64,000 bases of DNA, taken from the NCBI GenBank assembly GCA_004555725.1, contig SFHC01000008.1:1-64000 (forward strand), given 5' to 3'. The notes below the pieces were generated by a model. The model saw only the letters and a list, made by a program, of their open reading frames with translations. It did not search any database and was not told the origin of the DNA. Both the position numbers and the translations under genes were made by a program. Shown here one piece after another: positions 51,250 through 61,089 of the stretch (position 1 is its first letter; the number at the start of each line of letters is the position of its first letter). This stretch comes from [Eubacterium] saphenum. GTDB taxonomy: Bacteria > Bacillota > Clostridia > Peptostreptococcales > Anaerovoracaceae.

Positions 51250-51951
51250 TTGAAATTTGAAGTTGATAAGGAAGTGTTCAAACTTCTGCCTGAATATATC
51301 GTGGGAATTGTCACGGTTGACGGAATTAACAATCACGGACAGAACCAGGAAATTGAAGATCTGCTGAGCAGTGCGGTTGCAGAATGCAGCGCTGCATTTG
51401 AAGGCGTCAAAGCCAAGAAAGCAGAGGAAGTTCAGCCGTACCGCGAGGCATTCCGCAAGATCGGAATCAATCCGAACCGCTACATGTGTTCGATCGAGGC
51501 TCTGATCGACCGGATTTCCAAGGGAAAGGGCATGCCGCATATCAATCCGGCGGTGGATCTTGGAAATGCCGTTTCACTCAGACACCGCCTGCCGATCGGT
51601 GCGCATGATGACGGAACGATTGAGGATGCTCTGACGGTGCGTTACACGAGAGAGGGAGACGTGTTTATTCCGTTTGGTTCTGAGGAGCCGGACAACCCGA
51701 AAGAGGGAGAGGTCGTATACGCTTCCGGAAATCAGGTCCGCACCCGCCGCTGGACGTGGCGGCAGAGCCAGATCGGAGAAATTACAGAGGATACGACTGC
51801 AATTCAGTTTCCGATCGACGGATTTTCCGACTTCAATCAGGCAGAGGTAGAAGCAGCGCGTGATGAGCTTGCAGAGCTTCTGCAGAAATTTTTCAATGGC
51901 ACTGTGCATGTGGGCATGGTGGACGCACAGCATCCGGTTTATGAAGACTAA
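51250..51951 (+). CDS. B3/B4 tRNA-binding-domain protein
   Basis: This 233-residue protein resembles the stand-alone B3/4 domain of phenylalanyl-tRNA synthetase beta chains (YREAFRKIGINPNRYMCSIE; INPAVDLGNAVSLRHRLPIG; DTTAIQFPIDGFSDF). Similar free-standing domains may edit or bind mischarged tRNA. Translation seems to begin at a TTG (51250), seven bases behind GGAGG; no ATG fits. Confidence 0.85.
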   Translation: MKFEVDKEVFKLLPEYIVGIVTVDGINNHGQNQEIEDLLSSAVAECSAAFEGVKAKKAEEVQPYREAFRKIGINPNRYMCSIEALIDRISKGKGMPHINPAVDLGNAVSLRHRLPIGAHDDGTIEDALTVRYTREGDVFIPFGSEEPDNPKEGEVVYASGNQVRTRRWTWRQSQIGEITEDTTAIQFPIDGFSDFNQAEVEAARDELAELLQKFFNGTVHVGMVDAQHPVYED

Positions 51952-52079
51952 GTGCTTTTCCTTGCCTGTTCTTTTTGTCAAAAGGAACACGTGCAGAGGA
52001 GATACGCTGTGTTTCCGGAAATATTCCGGTATATAATGGTAACAATCAGAAAGAAGTATAAAATCAGGAGGTAAAAGGA

Positions 52080-53270
52080 ATGATTGCCAATTCAATGATC
52101 CCGCTGGTGCAGGGAAATTCTGCCGTTCGGGCGATGTTTGAACAGGGAAAGAAAATGGCTGCGATTTACGGAGAGGAAAATGTCTATGATTTCAGCCTGG
52201 GAAATCCGAACCTGTATCCGCCGGAGGCTGTCAAGGATGCGATTATTGACATTCTGAACACAGAGGATCCGCATAAGGTTCACGGATATATGTCCAACGC
52301 CGGTTTTGAATCTACGAGAAAGGCCATTGCAGATGATCTGAACGAGCGGTTCAACACAGATTTCGGTGCAAAGAACATTATTATGACGGTAGGCGCGGGA
52401 TCCGCGATTAACGTCGCGCTCAGAACGATCCTTGATCCGGGCGATGAGGTTATCGTGTTTGCACCGTATTTTGTAGAATACAGAAACTATATTGCGAATT
52501 ACCATGGCGTAACGATCGAGGTTTCTCCTAATCCGGAGCACGGTTTTATGCCGGATATGAAAGAGTTTGCGTATAAGATCAACAGACGTACGCGCGCGGT
52601 CATTATCAATACGCCGAACAACCCGACCGGAGCAATTTATCCGGATACAGTCATTAAGGAGATCGCGGATATTCTTGCCGCTAAGCAGCGTGAGCTTGGA
52701 ACAATCATCTACCTGATTTCAGATGAGCCGTACAGAGAACTGATCTACACAGACAAGCCGATCGTCTGCACATCCAAGTTCTATGACAATACGCTGATCG
52801 CGTATTCTTTCAGCAAGTCCCTCTCTCTTCCGGGCGAGAGAATCGGATACCTGGCAATTCCGGATATGTCGGACCAGTCGAGTGAATTCATTGAGGCCGC
52901 GACCATCGCGAACAGAATCTGCGGCGATGTCAACGCGCCGTCCCTGATGCAGCTGACGATTGAACGCTGCCTGAAAGAGAAGGTTGACATCGATTACTAC
53001 AGAAAGAATGCGGAAGATCTGTATGATATCGTGACCGAAGCCGGATTTGAGTGCGTAAAGCCGGAAGGCGCATTCTATCTGTGGATGAAGTCGCCGGTTC
53101 CGAATGAGAAGGAGTTCGTAGAGGCTGCGGAAGAGGAGCACATCATTCTCGTACCGGGAAGTTCATTTGCCGGACCTGGAAATGTCCGCCTGTCCTTCTG
53201 CGTATCGCATGAGATGATCGAGCGCTCAAGAGATGCATTCATGAGACTTGGGAAAAGATATTTTAAATAA
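52080..53270 (+). CDS. PLP-dependent aminotransferase, class I/II
   Basis: This 396-residue enzyme has the N-terminal YDFSLGNPNLYPPEAV, the NTPNNPTGAIYP motif and the PLP lysine in YSFSKSLSLPGERIGY. It belongs to a clostridial aspartate-aminotransferase-like group starting with a short MI-rich leader. AGGAGG precedes the ATG at 52080. It is not adjacent to the earlier aminotransferase and is not a close copy of it; the substrate is unknown. Confidence 0.87.
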   Translation: MIANSMIPLVQGNSAVRAMFEQGKKMAAIYGEENVYDFSLGNPNLYPPEAVKDAIIDILNTEDPHKVHGYMSNAGFESTRKAIADDLNERFNTDFGAKNIIMTVGAGSAINVALRTILDPGDEVIVFAPYFVEYRNYIANYHGVTIEVSPNPEHGFMPDMKEFAYKINRRTRAVIINTPNNPTGAIYPDTVIKEIADILAAKQRELGTIIYLISDEPYRELIYTDKPIVCTSKFYDNTLIAYSFSKSLSLPGERIGYLAIPDMSDQSSEFIEAATIANRICGDVNAPSLMQLTIERCLKEKVDIDYYRKNAEDLYDIVTEAGFECVKPEGAFYLWMKSPVPNEKEFVEAAEEEHIILVPGSSFAGPGNVRLSFCVSHEMIERSRDAFMRLGKRYFK

Positions 53271-53375
53271 GAGCTCCGGTTATAAATCAGCACAGCGGGA
53301 TTGCGGATGAGGAGAATATCCGGAATCCGGATTTCCCGGATTCAGCCCGTGATGAAGATGAAACAGAAGCAAAAT

Positions 53376-53418
53376 AAAACGCTGCGGCAGATGGTTATTC
53401 ATCCGCTGCAGCGTTTTT
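53376..53418. terminator. Bidirectional terminator
   Basis: AAAACGCTGC (53376-53385) pairs with GCAGCGTTTT (53408-53417), ending in five T. It serves the aminotransferase (plus) and, read the other way, the PHP gene (minus). Confidence 0.75.
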
Positions 53419-53432
53419 AACTGCGTGTTTTT

Positions 53433-54215
53433 TTAAATGTTGTAATCTCCGAGGATTTTATGGACGACGGATCTTCTGTAAGGTTTAAATAACAGTCCCA
53501 GACTCTGATTATAGGCTTTAAATCCCCATGTTGCGGCAAACATGTTCCGTTTCTCGTGGCTGCGCTTATAGGTGCGCTCTCTTCCGCCGAACGCCGCGAT
53601 GCCGCCGTTCTTGATGGCGTGAATCATGTCGTTGTTGCACGTGATGTCTTCATCAAAATCCGTGTAAGCAAGCCCGACGTATTTGGCAACGTGCGCGTCC
53701 GTGCCGCCCGTGCACGGAAGGTTGTAATGATCAGCCAGCTCTCTGGCTTTGACATTGGACGACGGTTTTTCACAGGCATTCAGTCCCTCGACAAAGTCTA
53801 AATCGGCAAGGATTTCAGGGTGTTTCCTTGTATGCAAGGTGAACATCGCGCTGGAACTTTTCATTCCGAACGGGTGGGCAACACCCAGGACACCACCGTA
53901 TTCATGAACGACCTTGGTCAGGACTTCCAGCCGCATTCCGCGGTACTGGAGTAGTTTCAGATGGACGCCGTCCGGCAGGATCACAATGAAGTGGCCCGCA
54001 TTTCTAGTATCGTACTCAATGCCCTTGAGAACCACAAAGTCCTCTGGCATTTCGTCCTGGAATGAACGCCAGTGATTGTAGCCTCTATATGAATCATGGT
54101 CGGTGACCAGCATACCGCCGAAGCCCTTACTTTTTAAGATCTGTGCATAATCCCAGATGGAAATTCTTGCGTCAATGGATCCTTCGGCGGTATGGCAGTG
54201 CATGTCAAATTTCAT
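53433..54215 (-). CDS. PHP-domain metal-dependent phosphoesterase
   Basis: This 260-residue protein has the PHP metal-site motifs KFDMHCHTAEGS, GMLVTDHDSYRG, GVAHPFGM and PCTGGTDAHVAKYVG in order. Stand-alone PHP proteins cleave phosphodiesters or phosphomonoesters, for example of nucleotides; the substrate here is unknown. AAAGGA precedes the ATG at 54215. Confidence 0.87.
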   Translation of the reverse strand: MKFDMHCHTAEGSIDARISIWDYAQILKSKGFGGMLVTDHDSYRGYNHWRSFQDEMPEDFVVLKGIEYDTRNAGHFIVILPDGVHLKLLQYRGMRLEVLTKVVHEYGGVLGVAHPFGMKSSSAMFTLHTRKHPEILADLDFVEGLNACEKPSSNVKARELADHYNLPCTGGTDAHVAKYVGLAYTDFDEDITCNNDMIHAIKNGGIAAFGGRERTYKRSHEKRNMFAATWGFKAYNQSLGLLFKPYRRSVVHKILGDYNI

Positions 54216-54468
54216 CGCATCATTCCTTTCTGTAACTCATCTCACTATCTTTATTATACACGCCTTAAAAGGAATGGAACGTTAAAAGAAGGAAGAAAAT
54301 GTGAAATTTTGCCAACAGGACATACAAAAAGTAAAGTCTTTCCCGGTGTTTCATGTGGGGTATAATAAGTGCAGAACGGACCGATGCCGCAGAATATTAA
54401 GACCTGCCGGCGTGGGATCGGTAAGATCGTATTGCTGACTTTAATGAGAAGAATCAGAGGGTGATAAA

Positions 54469-55038
54469 ATGGAATTAAAAGAGTTATTTAGAACATGCCG
54501 CAGCTACCGTTCCTTTAAGCAGGATCCGGTTCCGGAAGATGTTATTGCTGATATGATGGAAGATGTGAGAATCGCAAGCAGTGCGGCAAATCTAATGCCG
54601 CTCCGTTACGTTGTTGTGCGCGATCTGGAGAACGTCGAGAAGATGCAGGATCTTGTCGGATGGGCAGGGTATCTGAAAGGCGCCGGCACACCGCAGAAGG
54701 GACACCAACCGGTTTTGTTTATTGCGATGATCGAGGCAGAAGGCGCCGGCGCCTTTGCGGATGTTGATCTTGGCATTGCCGCGCATACACTTGCGGCAGC
54801 TGCCTGGGAGAAGGGAATCGGAAGCTGTATTCTCGGAAACATCAAGCGAGATCAGATCAAGGAACTGCTGGACATTCCGGAAGCAGACAATCTGCGTCTG
54901 GTCATGGCCTTCGGCATTCCGGATCATCAGGCAGAAGTTGTGGACATGAAAGACGGCGATGTGAAATACTGGCGTGACGAGAACGGAAACTACCACGTTC
55001 CAAAGCGTCCGATGGAAGAGATCGTCCGTTATAAATAA
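54469..55038 (+). CDS. Nitroreductase-family FMN oxidoreductase
   Basis: This 189-residue protein has the nitroreductase start (FRTCRSYRSFKQDPVPEDVI), ASSAANLMPLRYVVV, and the IGSCILGNIKRDQIKELLDI segment. It should use FMN and NAD(P)H to reduce nitro groups, quinones or flavins. A single gene with a TATAAT at 54361-54366 (weak -35 box) upstream and a terminator at 55061-55106. Confidence 0.87.
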   Translation: MELKELFRTCRSYRSFKQDPVPEDVIADMMEDVRIASSAANLMPLRYVVVRDLENVEKMQDLVGWAGYLKGAGTPQKGHQPVLFIAMIEAEGAGAFADVDLGIAAHTLAAAAWEKGIGSCILGNIKRDQIKELLDIPEADNLRLVMAFGIPDHQAEVVDMKDGDVKYWRDENGNYHVPKRPMEEIVRYK

Positions 55039-55060
55039 CAGGACAGAAATACGAAAAAAT

Positions 55061-55106
55061 GCATGGATACTTGCACGTATTACGATACGAGATCCATGCG
55101 TTTTTT
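55061..55106 (+). terminator. Terminator after the nitroreductase gene
   Basis: GCATGGAT (55061-55068) pairs with ATCCATGC (55092-55099), then six T at 55101-55106. Confidence 0.7.
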
Positions 55107-55159
55107 CTTGCCGCCGGACGGGGCAGACCGTATTCTGTGCCTGGCCGCCTCAGGTTAAG

Positions 55160-57766
55160 TTATTCTTTTCCTTCGTTTCTGTAGCGGATCATCTTATAGA
55201 TCTGGATGATCACGGTCGGCAGGAAGGCAAGCAGCCATACCCAGCCGAGGAGGTGCGGGTTCAGTCCGGATGTGCCGAATGCTGCGTGCAGCGGTGTAAT
55301 CAGCAGAATGCAGTGCAGCAGTCCTGCGCCCAGGACAAACGCGCCGATGGTGTACATATTGCTGAGAATGCCGAGATGGAAGATGCTCTCTCTTCCGCGG
55401 CAGTTAAAGCCGTGCCAGAGTCGGGCAAGACACAGTGTCGCAAAGGCCATGGTGCAGCCCGTGGTTGCGTTGAATGTGACCTCAGTCATTGCAGAAGTAA
55501 TCGCCGGAACTCTTCCGAGACCGATGAGGAATGCCGCTGCTGTTGCGATGGCGATCAGGATGCCTGTGCCAAAGACTGTGTGCTGTGTCGGCTTGTTCAG
55601 GACAGAGTCTGTTCTGGAACGCGGTTTATCGTGAATCAGTTCCGGATTAGACGGCTCCATGCTGATGGCCAGTGCCGGAAGGCTGTCGGTAATCAGGTTG
55701 ATAAACAGCAGCTGCACAGCGGTAAATGGTGCGGTGAGGCCGGCAAGGGACGCAAACAGGACGACCAGAATTGCCGCCGCGTTTCCGGACAACAGGTAGG
55801 TGATGGCGTTCTTGATGTTGTTGTAAATGTTTCTTCCGTTCAGTACGGATTTAATAATGGTCGCAAAGTTGTCGTCTGTCAGGATCATCGCGGCGGAGTC
55901 TTTTGCGACTTCCGTACCGGTGATGCCCATGGCGACGCCGACATCAGCGGCTTTCAGCGCCGGTCCGTCGTTTACGCCGTCTCCGGTCATAGCCACAATA
56001 TGGCCCTTTTCCTGCCATGCATTGACGATGCGGATTTTATTATTCGGAGATACTCTGGCGTATACGCTGATATGCTCCAGTTTTTTATTCAGTTCATCAT
56101 CGCTCATGGCATCTACTTCAGGGCCGGTAACCGCGAGGTCGCCGTCCTTCATAATTCCGATGCGCTTTGCGATGGCCGATGCTGTGATCTTATGGTCTCC
56201 AGTGATCATGATCGGTTTGATTCCGGCTGCAATACAGTCAGCAACAGCCTTTTTGGACTCTTCACGCGGAGGATCCATCTCTGCCAGAAGTCCGATATAG
56301 TGAAGGTCAAACTCGTCTGCCACGGTGATGCTGCGTTCTTCCGGAATCGTTTTCATCGCGAATCCGAGCACGCGCAGACCGTTGGAAGAGAGCTCCAGAT
56401 TCTGTTTCCTGACGGCTTCAATCTCTTCCGGCGTCAGGTTGACAGTACGGTCCATAATGACATCGATCGCGCCCTTGATGAACATGACGTAGTCTCCGTT
56501 TACCTTGTGCAGCGTACTCATGAGCTTTCTGTCCGAGTCAAAAGGCACCTCAGCAAGGCGGGGATGATCGTTCAGCATCTTATCCAGGGCTTCTTCACCG
56601 CGTTCTTTGATAAAGTAGTCATAATATGCGGTTTCTGTCGGATCGCCGGTCAGTTTCCCGTCAACGCGTTTGGTATCGTTGCAGAGGACGGATGCCATCA
56701 TCACCTCGTTCTCCATATCTTCTCTTGCGTCCGCGTATTCCACTGTCATGCGGTTCTGCGTAAGCGTTCCGGTCTTGTCGGAACAGATGATGGACACACA
56801 TCCCAGTCCTTCTACCGCGTTCAGGTCCTTGACAATCGCATTCTGCTCTGCCATGCGAGATGTGCCGATGGCCAGAGAAATGGTAATGATGGAAGACAGC
56901 GCTTCCGGAATCGCCGCGACAGCGAGCGCTACGGCAAAGAGCAATGCGTCAAGGATATGCATGCCTCTGTACATGCTCAGTAAAAAGACTACTGCACAGA
57001 TAATCATGATCGCTATGGACAGCTTTTTGCTGAACTGGTCCATGGTGACCTGAAGAGGTGTCTTTTTCTCCGAGGTGTCGTTCATCAGTTCCGCAATCTG
57101 ACCGAGCTGGGTTTCTTTTCCGACTGCGGTGATGACAGCGGTTGCACGTCCGTAAGTGACCAGCGATCCGGAGAAAACCATGTTTTTCTGGTCGCCGAGT
57201 GCGACCGTGTCCTCATCGATGAGATCGGCGTGTTTTTCGACACTCATGGATTCACCGGTCAGAGTGCTTTCATCCGTCTTCAGAGAGAAGGATTCGATAA
57301 TTCGTCCGTCTCCCGGGACAATATCGCCGGCCTCAAGCGTGATGATGTCGCCGCAGACCAAATCCGCTGCGTCAATGATGTGCATGGTGCCCTCTCGTAT
57401 GACTTTAGCCTCCGGCGAGGAGAGCTTTTTCAGCCCTTCCAGCGATTTCTGCGCCTTAAAATACTGCACGGTTCCGAGAATGGCGTTCATAATCAGAACC
57501 AGGAAGATGACGACTGTGCTGGAAATACTTCCGGTCAGCATAGATACAATGGCCGCGACGATCAGGATAATGACCAGAAGGTCCTTAAACTGCTCCGCAA
57601 AAACCTGCAGAAAACTCTTTTTCTTGGTTTCCCGCAGCCGATTTGCGCCAAATTCCTCTCGGTTTTTGTCGGCCTGTGCTTCAGAGATGCCGTCCGTTCC
57701 CGAGTGGAAATGCTGCATCGCCTGCTGCGCCGACTGGTTGTAGAATGTTTGTTTCTTTTCTTCCAT
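55160..57766 (-). CDS. P-type cation ATPase (Ca2+/Mn2+ type), likely manganese export
   Basis: This 868-residue pump has about ten membrane helices, the actuator TGES (170-173), PEAL (287-290) in helix 4, the phosphorylated aspartate D330 in CSDKTGTLTQN, and MTGDGVNDGPALKAADVG. The sequence is of the SERCA/PMCA-like P2 class. The yybP-ykoY riboswitch directly upstream responds to Mn2+ in characterised cases and there controls Mn exporters, including P-type ATPases such as YoaB. Hence I infer Mn2+ efflux, with Ca2+ as an alternative. AAAGGAG precedes the ATG. Confidence 0.88.
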   Translation of the reverse strand: MEEKKQTFYNQSAQQAMQHFHSGTDGISEAQADKNREEFGANRLRETKKKSFLQVFAEQFKDLLVIILIVAAIVSMLTGSISSTVVIFLVLIMNAILGTVQYFKAQKSLEGLKKLSSPEAKVIREGTMHIIDAADLVCGDIITLEAGDIVPGDGRIIESFSLKTDESTLTGESMSVEKHADLIDEDTVALGDQKNMVFSGSLVTYGRATAVITAVGKETQLGQIAELMNDTSEKKTPLQVTMDQFSKKLSIAIMIICAVVFLLSMYRGMHILDALLFAVALAVAAIPEALSSIITISLAIGTSRMAEQNAIVKDLNAVEGLGCVSIICSDKTGTLTQNRMTVEYADAREDMENEVMMASVLCNDTKRVDGKLTGDPTETAYYDYFIKERGEEALDKMLNDHPRLAEVPFDSDRKLMSTLHKVNGDYVMFIKGAIDVIMDRTVNLTPEEIEAVRKQNLELSSNGLRVLGFAMKTIPEERSITVADEFDLHYIGLLAEMDPPREESKKAVADCIAAGIKPIMITGDHKITASAIAKRIGIMKDGDLAVTGPEVDAMSDDELNKKLEHISVYARVSPNNKIRIVNAWQEKGHIVAMTGDGVNDGPALKAADVGVAMGITGTEVAKDSAAMILTDDNFATIIKSVLNGRNIYNNIKNAITYLLSGNAAAILVVLFASLAGLTAPFTAVQLLFINLITDSLPALAISMEPSNPELIHDKPRSRTDSVLNKPTQHTVFGTGILIAIATAAAFLIGLGRVPAITSAMTEVTFNATTGCTMAFATLCLARLWHGFNCRGRESIFHLGILSNMYTIGAFVLGAGLLHCILLITPLHAAFGTSGLNPHLLGWVWLLAFLPTVIIQIYKMIRYRNEGKE

Positions 57767-57796
57767 CGGATACTCCTTTTCGATGACAAAGGGAAT

Positions 57797-57943
57797 AAAA
57801 AAAGACTTTCAAGGCAAACACACCTTAAAAGTCTTGCTGTTTCAAGTAATTGCGGATCCGCTGAAGATATGCTTCTTCCGGACGGATCGTGTCCTGACGC
57901 TGATTACTGCGGCATTCCGCTGCCGCCAGCTACTCCCCTTTAA
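57797..57943 (-). ncRNA. yybP-ykoY (manganese) riboswitch with terminator
   Basis: On the minus strand the leader opens with AAAGGGGAGTAGC (57929-57941) and has the late CAGCAAGACTTTT segment; these are the paired hallmark regions of the yybP-ykoY element. A terminator follows immediately: AAGACTTTTAAGG pairs with CCTTGAAAGTCTT and runs into seven T at 57797-57803. The AGCAAGAC stretch is shared by the aptamer and the terminator, so metal binding would break the terminator and allow expression of the ATPase. Confidence 0.87.
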
Positions 57944-58034
57944 TTCATAAATATGATATCCTGTAACGGAATGAAGTGCAAGTGTTTTTTTCAGACAGAA
58001 ACAGAAACTGAAAACAGGAAAAGGACTGGGAAAT

Positions 58035-58823
58035 ATGAATGAAGAAAAAATACTCATCGGACAGGCAGAGGACCGGATTGATCAGTGTCTGAACCGCTAT
58101 ATGCTGACGGCAACAGGATTCCTGGATACGCATCAGCAGGCCGTGCTCCGTCAGAAGTTCGGTCATGAAGATCTGTCATGCCGGATTGTGTTTGTTGGAG
58201 GATATGAGGACGCGCAGCGGCGTGTGATGGCCTGCCTTCCGGACTACATGGAAGGGGATGCCGGTGTGCAGGATGCGGAGGAGCAGATGTTTTCTGTTAT
58301 CCGCGCGCAGCACAGTGTAAAATCCGCAGCGAGCCGCAGTGGAAGGGCGCTTCGTCATGGTGATTATCTGGGCGCGCTGACTGGACTGGGTATAAAAAGA
58401 GATGTTGCCGGGGATATTCTGGTCCGCGAAGACGGCGCAGATATTATCGTCATGCGGGAAATGGCAGACTATATCGAAGAATATTTCGGAAAGGCAGGAC
58501 GGACCTACCTTTCTGTAAGCGTGCATTCTCTTGATGAATTGATCGTTCCGGAGGCGAAAGTCAAAGAAAAACATGATACGGTCGCTTCTCTGCGTCTTGA
58601 CAGTATTACAGCCTCCGCGTTCGGGACAGCCCGTTCCAGGGCTGCCGATGCGATCCGCGGAGGCATGGTTCTGGTGAATCATGAGGAAGTCCTGAAAGTT
58701 GACCGGGTGCTGGAAGAAGGCGATGAAATCGTCCTCCGCCATCACGGAAAAGCAGTGCTTGCCGAAATCGGGGGAACGACCCGGAAGGGGCGGACGGCAG
58801 TCGTGATCAGACAGTATGTATAG
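58035..58823 (+). CDS. YlmH-like S4-domain RNA-binding protein
   Basis: This 262-residue protein matches YlmH: a helical N-terminal half (IDQCLNRYMLTATGFLD), a middle domain with GDILVREDGADIIVM, and a C-terminal S4 domain (LDSITASAFGTARSRAADAI, then GMVLVNHEEVLKVDRVLEEG and DEIVLRHHGKA). YlmH has been linked to ribosome quality control and cell division in Gram-positive bacteria. Here it is alone and not next to divIVA or ileS, the usual neighbours. Confidence 0.88.
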   Translation: MNEEKILIGQAEDRIDQCLNRYMLTATGFLDTHQQAVLRQKFGHEDLSCRIVFVGGYEDAQRRVMACLPDYMEGDAGVQDAEEQMFSVIRAQHSVKSAASRSGRALRHGDYLGALTGLGIKRDVAGDILVREDGADIIVMREMADYIEEYFGKAGRTYLSVSVHSLDELIVPEAKVKEKHDTVASLRLDSITASAFGTARSRAADAIRGGMVLVNHEEVLKVDRVLEEGDEIVLRHHGKAVLAEIGGTTRKGRTAVVIRQYV

Positions 58824-58950
58824 AAGAGCGGTAAACGCGGAGAAAATGAACAGACGGGATGAAATGTTCAGTGGTATCTGGATTGAATGCTGCACAGAAA
58901 CAGCAGCCAAAGAGCAGCTTTGGGTCCGGTCTGACTTTCTATGCACAGCA

Positions 58951-58988
58951 AAAAAATCCGGGCGCGGCATTTTCATGCCGCATGCCCG
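58951..58988 (-). terminator. Terminator of the acyl-CoA ligase gene
   Basis: The hairpin GGGCGCGGCAT (58960-58970) with ATGCCG and GCCC (58975-58987) is followed on the minus strand by a T-run (the A-run 58949-58956). Confidence 0.6.
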
Positions 58989-59004
58989 AAATCCGGTGAT
59001 TCTT

Positions 59005-60777
59005 TTATTTTTCTTCCGGCGGACGGTCGTAGCGAACCGCGCCTTCGCGGAAGCGTTTGACCTTTCCGGTTGTGGTCTTCTCCATTTCCTTGTCGGTAGC
59101 GATCAGACGGAAGACCTGTTTGTATACAGGAAGCTGTTCGTTGATCTTATCCAGATCTTTCCTGATGACAGCTTCGATATCTTCCTGGGTTTCAGCGTGA
59201 CAGACATCTTTCATATATTCCGGATCATAGACAATCTTGGCGCAGAGCGCGAGGTCGCGGTTGTTGCCGTCGTGGTGGCGCGGCTGGCCGATGACGATGT
59301 TCTCCTTGACATATGGGAGGTTGTCAATCAGGGGTTCGATCTCTTCCGGGTAGACATTCTTTCCGTTTTTCAGAACAATAACGTTCTTTGCGCGGCCGGT
59401 CAGCCAGATGAATCCGTCTTTATCGATATAGGCAAGGTCTCCGGTGCGCAGCCATCCGTGCACCATAGTCTTTGCGTTCTCTTCCGGATCGTTGTAGTAG
59501 CCGAGCATGACGTTCGGCCCTTTGACGACCAGTTCGCCGACGCCGTCAGCGTCTTCGTTAACGATTCTCGCTTCAATTCCGGCCATGGTTTTTCCGACAG
59601 AACCAGGGCGCAGGTTGTCAAGGTTTTCCGCGCAGATGACCGGTGAGGTTTCCGTCAGTCCGTATCCCTGAATGACCTGAACGCCGATATCGTCAAAGCC
59701 TTTCGCTACTTCAGGGTCCAGAGGAGACGCGCCGCTGATGATGAGGCGCAGGTTTCCGAGCTGGCTGATGACATCCTTGAACATCCGGCGGCGGACGTCG
59801 ATATGAAGGCTTCTCAGACGTCTGGAAATTTTAAGTCCGCGCTGGAAAGAAGATTCTTTCCCCTGTTTGCGGACGCCGGTCAGGATATTCTTATACATCT
59901 GTTCGACCAGAAGCGGAACGCCGACAAACATCGTCACGTTATATTCCATCAGGTTTTTCTTGATGTAGCGCAGACCGTCGCAGTAGACGTTGACGATTCC
60001 GCACTGCAGAGCTGTAACAACGCTGATGGATCCGAATGTGTGATGATAGGGAAGGAAATTCATATTCACATCGCCTTCCCGCAGGTCTTCACAGCGGATC
60101 ATCGCGTATACGTCGAACAGGAGGTTGTGAGGAGACAGCATAACCGCCTTGGATTTGCTGGTGGTGCCTGAGGTGAACAGAAGCTCGGCCATTTCATCCG
60201 GATCGCGCATGATGTCCTGGAAGGAGGTGTGTCCGGACTGGAAATCCCGGATTCCTTCATCCATGATTTCCGGAAGGCTGTCATATCCCTCCAGCGGAGT
60301 CATGCAGATGTATTCATGGATTCCGGCGTCATGCTCTTGCAGATACTGCATCAGCGGAAGGTGCTTTTTGTCGAAAATTATTGCGTAAGAGGAACTCCTC
60401 TGGACGGAAGACAGTGCCTCCTCTTCCGGAAGTCCCTTATCCAGCGGGACGACGATTCCGGTTCCGCAGAGGATGGTCAGATAGCTGAGCGCCCATTCAT
60501 AGCTGTTTTCGCCGATGACGGCGATGCGCTTGTCGCCGAGTCCGCGGTTCATCAGTCCGGTTCCGAGCCAGTTGATGTGGCTGCGAAGTTCACGGTAAGA
60601 GATGTTCCGGTAGGTTGGCTTGTCCTTACGGTTTGCCGGCTTATCCTTTATGATAAAACAGGTCTGATCCTTGTATTTGGCAGTCACGCCATCGATAAAG
60701 GAACGGAATTCCCTGTACTCAACAGTTTCCTGGACAGGTTTCAGCTGGCCGGCTTTGGTATTGTGTTTATTCTTCAT
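59005..60777 (-). CDS. AMP-forming acyl-CoA synthetase (long-chain fatty acid-CoA ligase-like)
   Basis: This 590-residue enzyme has the adenylate-forming motifs ELLFTSGTTSKSKAVM, IQGYGLTETSPVI, GELVVKGPNVMLGY, RTGDLAYIDKDGFIWLTGR and a final lysine region TTTGKVKRF. It activates a carboxylic acid to its AMP ester and then the CoA thioester. I start at 60777, with an AGAGG site; the frame is open to 61224, but that part overlaps the divergent aroE gene and is not family-like. The exact acid is unknown. Confidence 0.88.
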   Translation of the reverse strand: MKNKHNTKAGQLKPVQETVEYREFRSFIDGVTAKYKDQTCFIIKDKPANRKDKPTYRNISYRELRSHINWLGTGLMNRGLGDKRIAVIGENSYEWALSYLTILCGTGIVVPLDKGLPEEEALSSVQRSSSYAIIFDKKHLPLMQYLQEHDAGIHEYICMTPLEGYDSLPEIMDEGIRDFQSGHTSFQDIMRDPDEMAELLFTSGTTSKSKAVMLSPHNLLFDVYAMIRCEDLREGDVNMNFLPYHHTFGSISVVTALQCGIVNVYCDGLRYIKKNLMEYNVTMFVGVPLLVEQMYKNILTGVRKQGKESSFQRGLKISRRLRSLHIDVRRRMFKDVISQLGNLRLIISGASPLDPEVAKGFDDIGVQVIQGYGLTETSPVICAENLDNLRPGSVGKTMAGIEARIVNEDADGVGELVVKGPNVMLGYYNDPEENAKTMVHGWLRTGDLAYIDKDGFIWLTGRAKNVIVLKNGKNVYPEEIEPLIDNLPYVKENIVIGQPRHHDGNNRDLALCAKIVYDPEYMKDVCHAETQEDIEAVIRKDLDKINEQLPVYKQVFRLIATDKEMEKTTTGKVKRFREGAVRYDRPPEEK

Positions 60778-61089
60778 AAATGCCTCTTTTCGACTTGTGT
60801 CTGTTTTTATCTGAAAATTTGATTTAGATTTTAGAACAGAATTTGCATGCATGACCGCATACATAATATAGTATAGTATCTGGGCGAAGGAAAATAAAGA
60901 TGCCCAATGTGTAAATACGATGTGCGAAGATGTTTTTTTGCACACAAACTGGGCGGAGAAATACGGTATATTAAGAGACAGCCGGGGAACGATACGGCTT
61001 TTATTCAGAACAGTGTGTCTGGAAAAGTGGAGAATACAATTTTGTTGTTGTATAATGAACCTGTCACGCAATGCAGGAGGAGAGGTAAA
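60778..61089. promoter_or_regulatory. Divergent spacer with a promoter for the AroE-AroK gene
   Basis: On the plus strand TGGAGA (61028-61033) and TATAAT (61051-61056) have 17-base spacing, 34 bases before the start at 61090. On the minus strand an AT-rich TATACTATATTATG stretch (about 60862-60878) may hold the ligase -10 box. No gene is seen. Confidence 0.5.

Noticed and set aside
54974..56983. 669-codon plus-strand frame opposite the P-type ATPase
   Set aside because: It is antisense to a clearly conserved pump gene and has no recognisable domains.
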